A DNA stretch of 19,861 nucleotides from an uncultured Eubacteriales bacterium. Lineage in GTDB: Bacteria > Bacillota > Clostridia > Oscillospirales > QAMX01. The stretch spans positions 1 through 19,861 of the forward strand of contig URVL01000024.1 in assembly GCA_900551265.1 (NCBI GenBank), given 5' to 3'. Shown here piece by piece: positions 6,282 to 13,394 of the stretch. The notes under the pieces were generated by a model, which did not search any database, was not told the DNA's origin, and saw only the letters and a program-made list of their open reading frames with translations. Position 1 is the first letter of the stretch. Each line of letters opens with the position of its first letter. A program made the translations under genes and the position numbers.

Positions 6282-6320
6282 ATCAAATTGGAAGCCGCAG
6301 ACTTCCTTTGTAACGGCTCT

Positions 6321-6350
6321 ATCATACCATGTGGATTTTCACGCTGTCGT
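6321..6350 (-). promoter_or_regulatory. Probable holin promoter
   Basis: Minus strand: -35 ACGACA (6350-6345), an 18-bp spacer and -10 TATGAT (6326-6321). Transcription would begin near 6313, upstream of the TTG start and downstream of the alternative ATG at 6325. Confidence 0.5.
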
Positions 6351-6419
6351 CCCGTCTTTTTCCCGGTAAATTCCGCTTGGAAATATGAAAAATTTCAACG
6401 ACATGAAAGCTGACGCTGG

Positions 6420-6448
6420 TTGACTTGCCGGGACAATGGGTGTAAAAT
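6420..6448 (+). promoter_or_regulatory. Promoter of the methyltransferase-ecf operon
   Basis: -35 TTGACT (6420-6425), a 17-bp spacer and -10 TAAAAT (6443-6448). It gives a leader of about 23 nt before the ATG at 6478. Confidence 0.82.
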
Positions 6449-6477
6449 AACATGATATCTCATAAAATGGAGCAGTT

Positions 6478-7344
6478 ATGTGGGTAAGTGGAAATTGGCA
6501 GGATTACGAATTGCTGGATACTTCCAGCGGCGAGAGGCTTGAACGGTGGGGAAATTATCTATTGGTGCGTCCCGACCCACAGGTGATCTGGCAAACGCCG
6601 CGCGCTCATTCGGGCTGGCGGAAATTTGATGCGCGTTATCTCCGTTCAAATAAAGGCGGCGGCCGCTGGGAAAATATCAGGCTCCCAGATGCCTGGCAAA
6701 TCCGCTATCGCAAGCTCTGCTTCAATATCAAGCCCATGTCGTTTAAACATACCGGTGTTTTTCCGGAGCAGGCTGCAAATTGGGATTTTGCTGAGGAGAG
6801 AATTCGCGCTCGCATACGCGAGAGACGTCCGATTCGAGTATTGAACCTGTTTGCATACACGGGGGCTGCGACGGTGAATGCGGCGGCAGCCGGCGCTGAG
6901 GTATGTCATGTGGACGCTGCGCGCGGCATGGTCGCTTGGGCGCGGGAAAATGCGAAATCCTCAGGCGTGGAAAATGCGCCGGTGCGCTGGCTCGTGGATG
7001 ACTGTGCAGCGTTTGTCGCACGGGAGTTGCGCCGTGGTCATCAGTATGATGCGATTATCATGGATCCGCCGTCTTATGGACGTGGGCCGGGCGGACAGGT
7101 ATGGAAAATTGAGGACAACCTTTATGGTTTGGTGGAAATGACATTGAAGCTCCTCTCAGACGACCCCTGTTTTGTGCTCATGAGTTCGTATTCAACGGGG
7201 TTGTCGCCGTCCGTGATGGGCTATGTGCTCGCCTCGTGCAATCCGCGCGGGCTCGCCAGGATAGATTGTGAAGAATTGGGACTGCCTGTCACTTCGACGG
7301 GTTATCGGCTCCCATGTGGGGCAAGTGCGAGGATGGTATGGTAA
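6478..7344 (+). CDS. Class I SAM-dependent methyltransferase (RlmI/COG1092-like)
   Basis: 288 residues. An N-terminal region of about 110 residues without an obvious PUA domain precedes a Rossmann methyltransferase fold: motif I VLNLFAYTGAATVNAA (121-136), an acidic second-strand end EVCHVDAARG (141-150) and motif IV IMDPPSYGRG (194-203). The DPPSY form is usual for N- or C5-methylation of nucleic acid bases, and the overall shape matches the RlmI/RlmK rRNA cytosine or guanine methyltransferase group. An rRNA target is likely but not shown. The start is ATG with GGAG 6 nt upstream. It heads the operon, and its last 7 bases contain the ATG of ecfA1, so the two are translationally coupled. Confidence 0.85.
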   Translation: MWVSGNWQDYELLDTSSGERLERWGNYLLVRPDPQVIWQTPRAHSGWRKFDARYLRSNKGGGRWENIRLPDAWQIRYRKLCFNIKPMSFKHTGVFPEQAANWDFAEERIRARIRERRPIRVLNLFAYTGAATVNAAAAGAEVCHVDAARGMVAWARENAKSSGVENAPVRWLVDDCAAFVARELRRGHQYDAIIMDPPSYGRGPGGQVWKIEDNLYGLVEMTLKLLSDDPCFVLMSSYSTGLSPSVMGYVLASCNPRGLARIDCEELGLPVTSTGYRLPCGASARMVW

Positions 7345-8195
7345 CGGAAAAGGAATCAATACGGACGGAAGGTCTTAGCTACTCGTATAAAAATCAGGAT
7401 TTGGCGCCGGTCTCTGCTTTGAGGGGGCTGGATATCACCATAGAACGTGGCGAATTTGTGGCGGTTGTTGGGCATAACGGTTCTGGGAAGTCAACATTCG
7501 CAAAGCACTTAAACGCAATTTTAACGCCGGATATGGGCCGTGTACTTGTTTGGGGCATGGATACGCGTGAGGAAGATCTGCTGTATGATATACGCCGCAG
7601 TACAGGCATGGTATTTCAGAACCCGGACAATCAGATTGTTGCGACGGTTGTCGAAGAAGATGTGGCGTTTGCGCCGGAAAACCTGGGCGTGCCGCCGGCG
7701 GAGATCCGCCGCCGTGTGGACGACGCGCTGGAGGCCGTCGGAATGACGAAATTTAAAAAACACGCGACCTATCAGCTCTCCGGCGGACAAAAGCAACGCG
7801 TTGCGATTGCGGGCATTATTGCAATGCAACCGGACTGCATTGTGCTGGACGAGCCGACTGCTATGCTCGACCCGGTCGGACGGCGTGAAATCATGCGTAC
7901 GGTTCGAAAACTGAACCGGGATCTTGGCATTACCGTGATTTTGATTACGCACCACATGAACGAGGCGGCGGATGCCGACCGCGTAATTGTAATGTCGGAT
8001 GGCAGAGTGCTGATGGACGGCACACCGCGTGACATTTTTAACCGTGCAGAAGAACTGATCGCTGTGGGACTGACTGTACCGCAGCCGGTTGAGCTTTTGC
8101 GTTTGTTGAAGGCCGCGGGGATTGAAGTAAGGGGCGACGCTCTGACGCCGGAGGAATGCGCACATGTGGTGTATGGATTGTTGCATAAAGAATAA
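7338..8195 (+). CDS. ecfA1: Energy-coupling factor transporter ATPase EcfA1
   Basis: One of two ATPases of the ECF (group II) module that powers several vitamin- or metal-binding S components; works with EcfA2 and EcfT at the inner face of the membrane. 285 residues. Walker A GHNGSGKST (45-53), Q-loop VFQNPDNQ (92-99), ABC signature LSGGQ (147-151), Walker B CIVLDEPTAMLDP (167-179) and H-loop ITHH (203-206, His205). GRVLMDGTP is typical of EcfA proteins. The frame opens at 7314, but the ATG at 7338 overlaps the methyltransferase stop by 7 nt, has GAGG in front and gives a family-like N-terminus. No S component lies in the window, which suits a shared module. Confidence 0.96.
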   Translation: MVTEKESIRTEGLSYSYKNQDLAPVSALRGLDITIERGEFVAVVGHNGSGKSTFAKHLNAILTPDMGRVLVWGMDTREEDLLYDIRRSTGMVFQNPDNQIVATVVEEDVAFAPENLGVPPAEIRRRVDDALEAVGMTKFKKHATYQLSGGQKQRVAIAGIIAMQPDCIVLDEPTAMLDPVGRREIMRTVRKLNRDLGITVILITHHMNEAADADRVIVMSDGRVLMDGTPRDIFNRAEELIAVGLTVPQPVELLRLLKAAGIEVRGDALTPEECAHVVYGLLHKE

Positions 8196-8208
8196 GAGGT
8201 AGGACAGT

Positions 8209-9069
8209 TTGATTGAGGTCAGAAACCTAAATTATACATATAGTAAAAATACGCCGTTTGAACATAAGGCGTTGGATGATGTCAGCTTCAAAGCTGAAAA
8301 TGGAGAGTTTATCGGCGTTATCGGTCATACCGGATCTGGAAAGTCGACGCTGATGCAGCATCTGAACGGCCTTTTAAAGCCGGACTCCGGTACCGTTCTG
8401 CTTGACGGGCAGGATATCTATGAAAAGGGCGTCAATTTACGCAATGTCCGTGCCCGTGTGGGGCTGGTATTTCAATATCCGGAGTATCAGCTTTTTGAGG
8501 AAACCGTTTACCGCGATATTGCATTTGGCCCAAAGAATATGGGCCTTTCAGAGCAGGAAATCGCGGACCGTGTCCATGAAGCCGCTCGTTTTGTGGACTT
8601 TGATGAGGAAATTCTGCAAAAGTCGCCGTTTGAGCTCTCGGGTGGCCAGAAGCGCCGGGCAGCGATTGCCGGCGTCCTTGCCATGCAGCCGGATGTGCTG
8701 GTACTGGATGAACCGACAGCCGGCCTTGACCCGCACAGCCGTGAACGTCTGCTTGCGCAGATCCGCGATTATCACGATCGTAAAAACGCAACGATTATTC
8801 TGGTAACACACAGCATGGAGGACATTGCCGCTGCGGTCGGACGTATTATTGTCATGAATGAGTCACGTATTTTGATGGACGGTACGCCGGAGCAGGTGTT
8901 TGCGCGTGCGGAGGAATTGGTTGCAATTGGTCTGGACGTGCCGCAGATTACGCGTGTCTTTATGGAGTTGAAACGCATGGGCATCTCGGTCGGCACGTCA
9001 ATTTATACGGTAAAGTATGCCGCAAAGATTCTGATTGACCTTCTGAAAAGGGGAGATGATGTATGCTGA
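8209..9069 (+). CDS. ecfA2: Energy-coupling factor transporter ATPase EcfA2
   Basis: Second ATPase of the ECF module; forms a heterodimer with EcfA1. 286 residues beginning MIEVRNLNYTYSKNTPFEHK. Walker A GHTGSGKST (39-47), Q-loop VFQYPEYQLFEETV (87-100; the QLFEETV form is typical of EcfA2), signature LSGGQ (143-147), Walker B VLVLDEPTAGLDP (163-175) and H-loop THS (His201). The start is TTG at 8209, with AAGAGGT ending 8 nt upstream; no ATG is in frame nearby. It sits 13 nt after ecfA1, and its last 7 nt overlap the ecfT start. Confidence 0.96.
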   Translation: MIEVRNLNYTYSKNTPFEHKALDDVSFKAENGEFIGVIGHTGSGKSTLMQHLNGLLKPDSGTVLLDGQDIYEKGVNLRNVRARVGLVFQYPEYQLFEETVYRDIAFGPKNMGLSEQEIADRVHEAARFVDFDEEILQKSPFELSGGQKRRAAIAGVLAMQPDVLVLDEPTAGLDPHSRERLLAQIRDYHDRKNATIILVTHSMEDIAAAVGRIIVMNESRILMDGTPEQVFARAEELVAIGLDVPQITRVFMELKRMGISVGTSIYTVKYAAKILIDLLKRGDDVC

Positions 9070-9869
9070 GGGACATCACGCTGGGGCAGTATTTTCCGGG
9101 TGAGTCCGTAATCCATCGCCTCGATCCGCGCATAAAAATCGTGCTGACATTTTCTTATATCGTTCTGCTTTTTGTGGCGAAGGGTGTCGTGGGTTATGCG
9201 ATCATGCTGGCTGTGCTCTGTGCCGTTGTTGCAATTTCCGGCATTAAGGTGCGCGTGGTGCTGCGCAGTATGAAACCAATTTTATTTATTGTTGTGTTTA
9301 CAGCGATTCTGAATATGTTTTATACGCCGGGCGAAGAACTCTGGCGCTTCTGGATTTTCCGTATTACGCGGGAAGGTATAGAGACTGCCTGCTTTATGGC
9401 GCTGCGCATTGCCATGTTAATTGCCGGTACGTTTGTGTTGTTGACATATACAACATCTCCCATTATGCTGACAGATGGGATTGAGAGCTTGCTGCGCCCA
9501 TTTCAGCGGATCCATTTACCGGTGCACGAACTTGCCATGATGATGACAATTGCGCTGCGCTTTATCCCTACGCTGATTGAAGAGACGGACAAAATTATTT
9601 CCGCGCAGAAGGCGCGCGGCGCGGATTTTGAATCCGGCAGTCTATTACAACGCGCCCGGGCGTTGGTGCCGATCCTGGTGCCGCTGTTTGTCAGTGCGTT
9701 TCGCCGTGCGGACGAGCTGGCGATTGCTATGGAGTGCCGCTGTTACCGTGGCGGTGAGCATCGTACACGTTTAAAAGAACTGCGTATGACATCACTGGAT
9801 TATGGTGCGTTGCTTTGTACGGCGGTTATCTGCACGCTTGTGATCCTGTCGCGGGTTTTTCCACTATGA
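9063..9869 (+). CDS. ecfT: Energy-coupling factor transmembrane protein EcfT
   Basis: Membrane scaffold that links the EcfA1/A2 ATPases to S components; 268 residues with about five or six helices. The N-terminal LGQYFPGESVIHRLDPRIKI is the conserved EcfT opening. Two coupling-helix motifs carry the ATPase contacts. The first is the standard ARG in QKARGAD; the second reads AMECRCYRGG, with Cys-Arg-Cys in place of Ala-Arg-Gly, keeping the arginine. AGGGGAG precedes the ATG, which overlaps the ecfA2 stop by 7 nt. The stop TGA overlaps the truA ATG (ATGA), so all four genes are coupled. Confidence 0.95.
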   Translation: MLRDITLGQYFPGESVIHRLDPRIKIVLTFSYIVLLFVAKGVVGYAIMLAVLCAVVAISGIKVRVVLRSMKPILFIVVFTAILNMFYTPGEELWRFWIFRITREGIETACFMALRIAMLIAGTFVLLTYTTSPIMLTDGIESLLRPFQRIHLPVHELAMMMTIALRFIPTLIEETDKIISAQKARGADFESGSLLQRARALVPILVPLFVSAFRRADELAIAMECRCYRGGEHRTRLKELRMTSLDYGALLCTAVICTLVILSRVFPL

Positions 9870-10597
9870 ATATTCGCTTTACATTGAATTATATGGGTAC
9901 GGCGTACCATGGCTGGCAGCGCCAGCAGAACGCCGTCACGGTGCAGCAAACCCTGGAGGATGCCTTTGCTGCTCTCGTCGGCGCGCATGCGCCGTTTATT
10001 GGCTGTGGCCGTACCGATGCCGGCGTTCATGCGCGCGGCTATGTTGCAAATACGCGTGCCGAAACTGTGATTCCTCTGGAAAAATTGCCGCTTGCGTTGA
10101 ACGCGCGCCTGCCGCGTGATATTTCAGTGAGCGCGGCGGAACCGGTGCCGGAGGCATTTCACGCTGTGTTTTCCTGCCGCGCGAAGGAGTATACGTATAC
10201 GATACAAAACGGCCGTGTCCGCGACCCATTTTTAAATGACCGCGCGATGTTTATTCCCACGCCGCTTGATATCGACCGGATGCAGGCCTGCTCGGTGGAG
10301 TTCCTCGGCGAACATGACTTTTCCGCTGTGCGTTCGCTTGGCAGCAATGTTTCTACCACAGTGCGGACGGTCTATGACTGTGACGTCACCAAAAAAGGGA
10401 ACATCGTTGCTGTTCGCATCAAGGCAAGCGGATTTCTTTATAATATGGCGCGCGCTATGGCGGGAACGCTTGTCTATGCGGGATTGCGCAAGCTGGCGCC
10501 TGGCGATATTTCGGCAATTTTACAAAGTGGCGACCGGCGTCTTGCCGGACCGACACTGGAGGCCGGCGGCCTATGCATGACCGGCGTTTGGTACTAG
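9866..10597 (+). CDS. truA: tRNA pseudouridine(38-40) synthase TruA
   Basis: Converts uridines 38-40 of the tRNA anticodon stem-loop to pseudouridine. 243 residues, close to family length. The start MNIRFTLNYMGTAYHGWQRQ is the conserved first block. The catalytic motif GCGRTDAGVHARG (46-58) carries Asp51. AKEYTYTIQNG, FLYNMARAMAGTLVYAG and the C-terminal AGGLCMTGVWY are also family blocks. A longer frame opens at 9815, but the ATG overlapping the ecfT stop (ATGA) is the natural start. The gene ends in TAG, a genuine terminating amber codon, which matters for reading the TAG inside the helicase gene. truA beside ecfT is a common Firmicutes order. Confidence 0.97.
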   Translation: MNIRFTLNYMGTAYHGWQRQQNAVTVQQTLEDAFAALVGAHAPFIGCGRTDAGVHARGYVANTRAETVIPLEKLPLALNARLPRDISVSAAEPVPEAFHAVFSCRAKEYTYTIQNGRVRDPFLNDRAMFIPTPLDIDRMQACSVEFLGEHDFSAVRSLGSNVSTTVRTVYDCDVTKKGNIVAVRIKASGFLYNMARAMAGTLVYAGLRKLAPGDISAILQSGDRRLAGPTLEAGGLCMTGVWY

Positions 10598-10606
10598 AGG
10601 AAGCGT

Positions 10607-11854
10607 ATGAAGTTTTCAGTCAGGAAAAAATTTTTAGAAGGCACGAGTGAAGACCGGCGGCTGTACCTGACGCGGGCGGCACAACGTGTCGTAATTTTGC
10701 TGGCGGTCATAGCCGCTGTACTTGGAATTTATTACTTTCGTAATGATATATCGGCCTGGTTTCGCGAGGTACAAGCCCGTCAGCAGGCGGACGAAACACC
10801 GGAATCGCCATCCTATCATCGGATTGCGTTTGAACCGGATAGCGATAACGTATATGCGCTTTTCGGCGAAAGTTTGGTAGTGATTAACCAGGGCAATTTT
10901 AAAATATACAGCGCTGACGGCACGGAGCAGCTTGCGTTACAGCTTAGCTACAGCCGTCCTGCGCTCTGTGTGAGCGACGAGCAGATTATCGCCTATGACC
11001 GCGGTGGAACAAATTTGACGGTTGCGAGCCAGAATGCGTTAATTGGCACGTTGGAAATACCGGGGAACATTATTTCTGTTGAGGCAAACGGCAGCGGTTA
11101 TTTTGCCGTAACGCATGAGGACGAGCGGTACCGTGCGGTGGTATCGGTCTATGATAACCGGCAGAATCTGGTTTATCGATGGCAGACGTCGGAATATTAT
11201 GTCATGCGTGCCTCCCTGGCGCCGGATGGAAGCTCAATGACGGCGACGGCGTTTACGCAAGACGACGGGAATTTTATTTCCCGTATGTTTTACTTTGATC
11301 TGAGCCGCAGCGACGGCTATCGGGCAACTGCGGATATATCTGGAACGATTATAACAAACTCCTACTATATTGCAAATGATACGGTTTGCCTGGTGGGAGA
11401 TGACCGTGCGGTTGTGACAGATGTCGATGGCAATACTCTGTATGAGTATGAATATGGAAATGATATGATAAAAACCGGTGCTGCATCGGACGGCTACGTT
11501 GTTCTGACGATGCTTGACCGCACCTCCGGACTCGGTGCGAAAATGGTGTTGTTTACCCCGGATGCAGATGCGGCGCTTGTTACCAACACAAATGATGATA
11601 TTAGAAAAATGGCGGCCTGCGGGGATTATATTGCCGTACTTTATACCCAGGGTGTGCAGCTGTTTAACGGGTCTTTGGAACCGTTGAGCGCAGAGGTGGA
11701 TGTTTCTCAAGTGCGTGATATCCTGGTCGGGGAGGACGGAATGGTGCTTTTGATTTATGCGTCGGACGCGGGCTATGTCGATCTGTTGTCTGCATTTACA
11801 AACGGTTCCGTGTCAGATGGAGGCACGGGAGTGGATGAAACGGAGGGCGAATGA
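10607..11854 (+). CDS. DUF5711-like membrane-anchored beta-propeller protein
   Basis: 415 residues. A basic cytoplasmic start (MKFSVRKKFLEG), one membrane helix at about 27-44 (VVILLAVIAAVLGIYYF), then a long extracytoplasmic region of repeated beta-hairpin units such as VYALFGESLVVINQGNFKIY and YIAVLYTQGVQLFNGS, as in a PQQ- or WD-like propeller. I recognise it as DUF5711, a family without known function often next to cvpA in Clostridia; the family name is from memory. The tail is acidic and glycine-rich. AGGAAG lies just before the ATG, 9 nt after truA. Its last 4 nt overlap cvpA (ATGA), so the two membrane proteins are probably made together and may act together. Confidence 0.8.
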   Translation: MKFSVRKKFLEGTSEDRRLYLTRAAQRVVILLAVIAAVLGIYYFRNDISAWFREVQARQQADETPESPSYHRIAFEPDSDNVYALFGESLVVINQGNFKIYSADGTEQLALQLSYSRPALCVSDEQIIAYDRGGTNLTVASQNALIGTLEIPGNIISVEANGSGYFAVTHEDERYRAVVSVYDNRQNLVYRWQTSEYYVMRASLAPDGSSMTATAFTQDDGNFISRMFYFDLSRSDGYRATADISGTIITNSYYIANDTVCLVGDDRAVVTDVDGNTLYEYEYGNDMIKTGAASDGYVVLTMLDRTSGLGAKMVLFTPDADAALVTNTNDDIRKMAACGDYIAVLYTQGVQLFNGSLEPLSAEVDVSQVRDILVGEDGMVLLIYASDAGYVDLLSAFTNGSVSDGGTGVDETEGE

Positions 11855-12561
11855 ATTACGGATTGCTGATTGACATCATTTTAATTCTGTTGTTTTTGGG
11901 GTGTGTCTATCTCTGTGCGAGAAGCGGTCTGATCAAAACGGTTGCAACGCTTCTTGCGGTGGTGGTGGCTGTGGGCTCTGCGTATTTCATTGCGCAGCGG
12001 ATATCGCCCTACGTTGCACGGGCCGTGGTAAACCCTCTGATTGAGCGTTCTTTGGAGACCATCCTGGAGAATCATATGACGGACGATACGTTGGGCGCAT
12101 TAGATTCCGCAATGGATACGGTGGATGGATTGATTGCAAAGATTCAGGAGGAGTTTCTGTCAGATGGGGAAGAATCGGAGGACACTGCCACTGCAGAAGC
12201 GTCAGAGGAGTCGGAGGGGCTGTTTAGCGACAGTGAGACGGTGGCAAAAAAAATCACAGATATTATTGGCGGCGCTTTGACGGCGGCAATTTTGTTTTTT
12301 GTTTTCTATGCGCTGATTTTTGCAATACTGCGCGTATTAATTGATGCGTTGTCTTTTTTGGGACGTATCCCCATTATTGGGCCTGTAAATACATTGTTGG
12401 GCCTGATTTTAGGTATTTTTGTAGGATATGCTCTGATTGCGCTTCCATTATGGGCTGTATGCAGTTTAATACCATCCTGCTTGGGTGACGTGCAGCTCCT
12501 CAGTCCGGAAACTCTGGAAAAAAGCCGCGTGGTTGCGTTTGTTTTGGGCAGACTTGGATAA
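11851..12561 (+). CDS. cvpA: CvpA family membrane protein
   Basis: 236 residues. The N-terminal half has helices at about 5-22 and 29-48 with CARSGLIKTVATLL, matching the CvpA (colicin V production) fold. Two more helices are at about 141-168 and 177-205, with FLGRIPIIGPVNTLLG (169-184) as the conserved block. Between the halves is an unusually acidic, Ser/Glu-rich loop (about 105-130). The family is linked to bacteriocin export, envelope integrity and cell division; the biochemical role is unresolved. The start overlaps the DUF5711 stop by 4 nt, with GGAGG in front. Ends with TAA; the next ribosome site (helicase) is about 64 nt on. Confidence 0.9.
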   Translation: MNYGLLIDIILILLFLGCVYLCARSGLIKTVATLLAVVVAVGSAYFIAQRISPYVARAVVNPLIERSLETILENHMTDDTLGALDSAMDTVDGLIAKIQEEFLSDGEESEDTATAEASEESEGLFSDSETVAKKITDIIGGALTAAILFFVFYALIFAILRVLIDALSFLGRIPIIGPVNTLLGLILGIFVGYALIALPLWAVCSLIPSCLGDVQLLSPETLEKSRVVAFVLGRLG

Positions 12562-12635
12562 CATGACATGGTCCCCCGGGATCTCGTACGTGTAAAGAGA
12601 CTATTTAAGAGGGGACAGTGGCGTGGAGGTTATGC

Positions 12636-13322
12636 ATGGACAATCCTTTTTATAAGCTGGCTCCCTTTATTCAGGAGTATATTTATAATCACGGCTGGAC
12701 ACAGCTGCGTGCCGTACAGGCGGCTGCCTGCTATGCCATATTTGAGACTGACGACAACCTCCTGCTTTCGGCGGGTACGGCCTCCGGCAAGACGGAAGCT
12801 GCTTTTTTTCCAATTCTGTCGCTATTTGATGAAGATCCGCCTGCGTCAGTAGGAGCGCTCTATATTGGTCCGTTGAAGGCACTGATTAATGACCAGTTTT
12901 TGCGTTTAAACGATCTATGTGAGGAAGCGGATATCCCTGTCTGGCACTGGCATGGGGATGTGAACCGTTCACACAAGGATAACCTGATAAAACATCCCTC
13001 CGGCATTTTGCAGATAACGCCGGAATCGCTGGAGGCGATGCTGCGGCACCGGCATCAGGATATTGTGCGTCTGTTTGGAGACCTTCGCTTTGTTGTGATT
13101 GATGAGATTCACTCTCTGATGCGTGGGGATCGCGGCGCACAGGTGCTTTGCCTGCTTGAACGTCTTCAGCGCATGTCCGGCGTCATACCGCGCAGAATCG
13201 GTTTGTCTGCGACAATCGGAGATTTGGAAAAAGCAGGAGCGTGGCTGGCATCCGGTACGGGGCGCGCCACACAGACACCGCGTATCGAGGCAAAGGGTAC
13301 GCGGTGTAGCTATAGCATGTAG
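12636..13322 (+). CDS. Lhr-like DEAD/DEAH helicase, N-terminal fragment
   Basis: 228 residues that form the first RecA domain of an Lhr-type superfamily 2 helicase: LRAVQ (Q-motif region), Walker A AGTASGKT (46-53), GPLKALINDQ (78-87, motif Ia), ITPESLE (127-133), motif II VIDEIHS (154-160) and motif III SAT (191-193). It stops at TAG (13320-13322) just after the first RecA domain, far short of a working helicase. GGAGG at 12625-12629 with a 6-nt gap selects ATG 12636 over the upstream in-frame ATG at 12618. Alone it could bind ATP but lacks motifs IV-VI. The second half continues in the same reading frame. Confidence 0.85.
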   Translation: MDNPFYKLAPFIQEYIYNHGWTQLRAVQAAACYAIFETDDNLLLSAGTASGKTEAAFFPILSLFDEDPPASVGALYIGPLKALINDQFLRLNDLCEEADIPVWHWHGDVNRSHKDNLIKHPSGILQITPESLEAMLRHRHQDIVRLFGDLRFVVIDEIHSLMRGDRGAQVLCLLERLQRMSGVIPRRIGLSATIGDLEKAGAWLASGTGRATQTPRIEAKGTRCSYSM

Positions 13323-13394
13323 CATTTTCAAATTAAAAAGACTACGGGCTTTCGTTATAAACCCACGGTCAAAAAAAACTGTCTTGCACCGCAT

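Noticed and set aside
6269-6325. ATG start for the holin at 6325 (or 6283)
   Set aside because: 6325 lies in a -10-like TATGAT and lacks a ribosome site; 6283 overlaps the GGGAGGTG that serves TTG 6268.
7314-7337. ecfA1 start at 7314
   Set aside because: The extra residues are not family-like; ATG 7338 has GAGG and the usual overlap with the upstream stop.
9815-9865. Longer truA start at 9815
   Set aside because: It would add a non-family extension within ecfT; ATG 9866 overlaps the ecfT stop and begins with the conserved TruA block.
12571-12616. GTCCCC/GGGGAC inverted repeat between cvpA and the helicase
   Set aside because: Only 6 bp with a 34-nt loop and no T run; no support as terminator or operator.
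12568-12852. 94-codon frame overlapping the helicase start
   Set aside because: It runs out of phase over the first RecA domain and lacks a ribosome site or recognisable features.
13320-13322. Pyrrolysine or general amber reassignment as explanation for the TAG
   Set aside because: truA ends properly at TAG, no pyl genes are in view, and helicases are not known pyrrolysine proteins. Kept only as a point to test.
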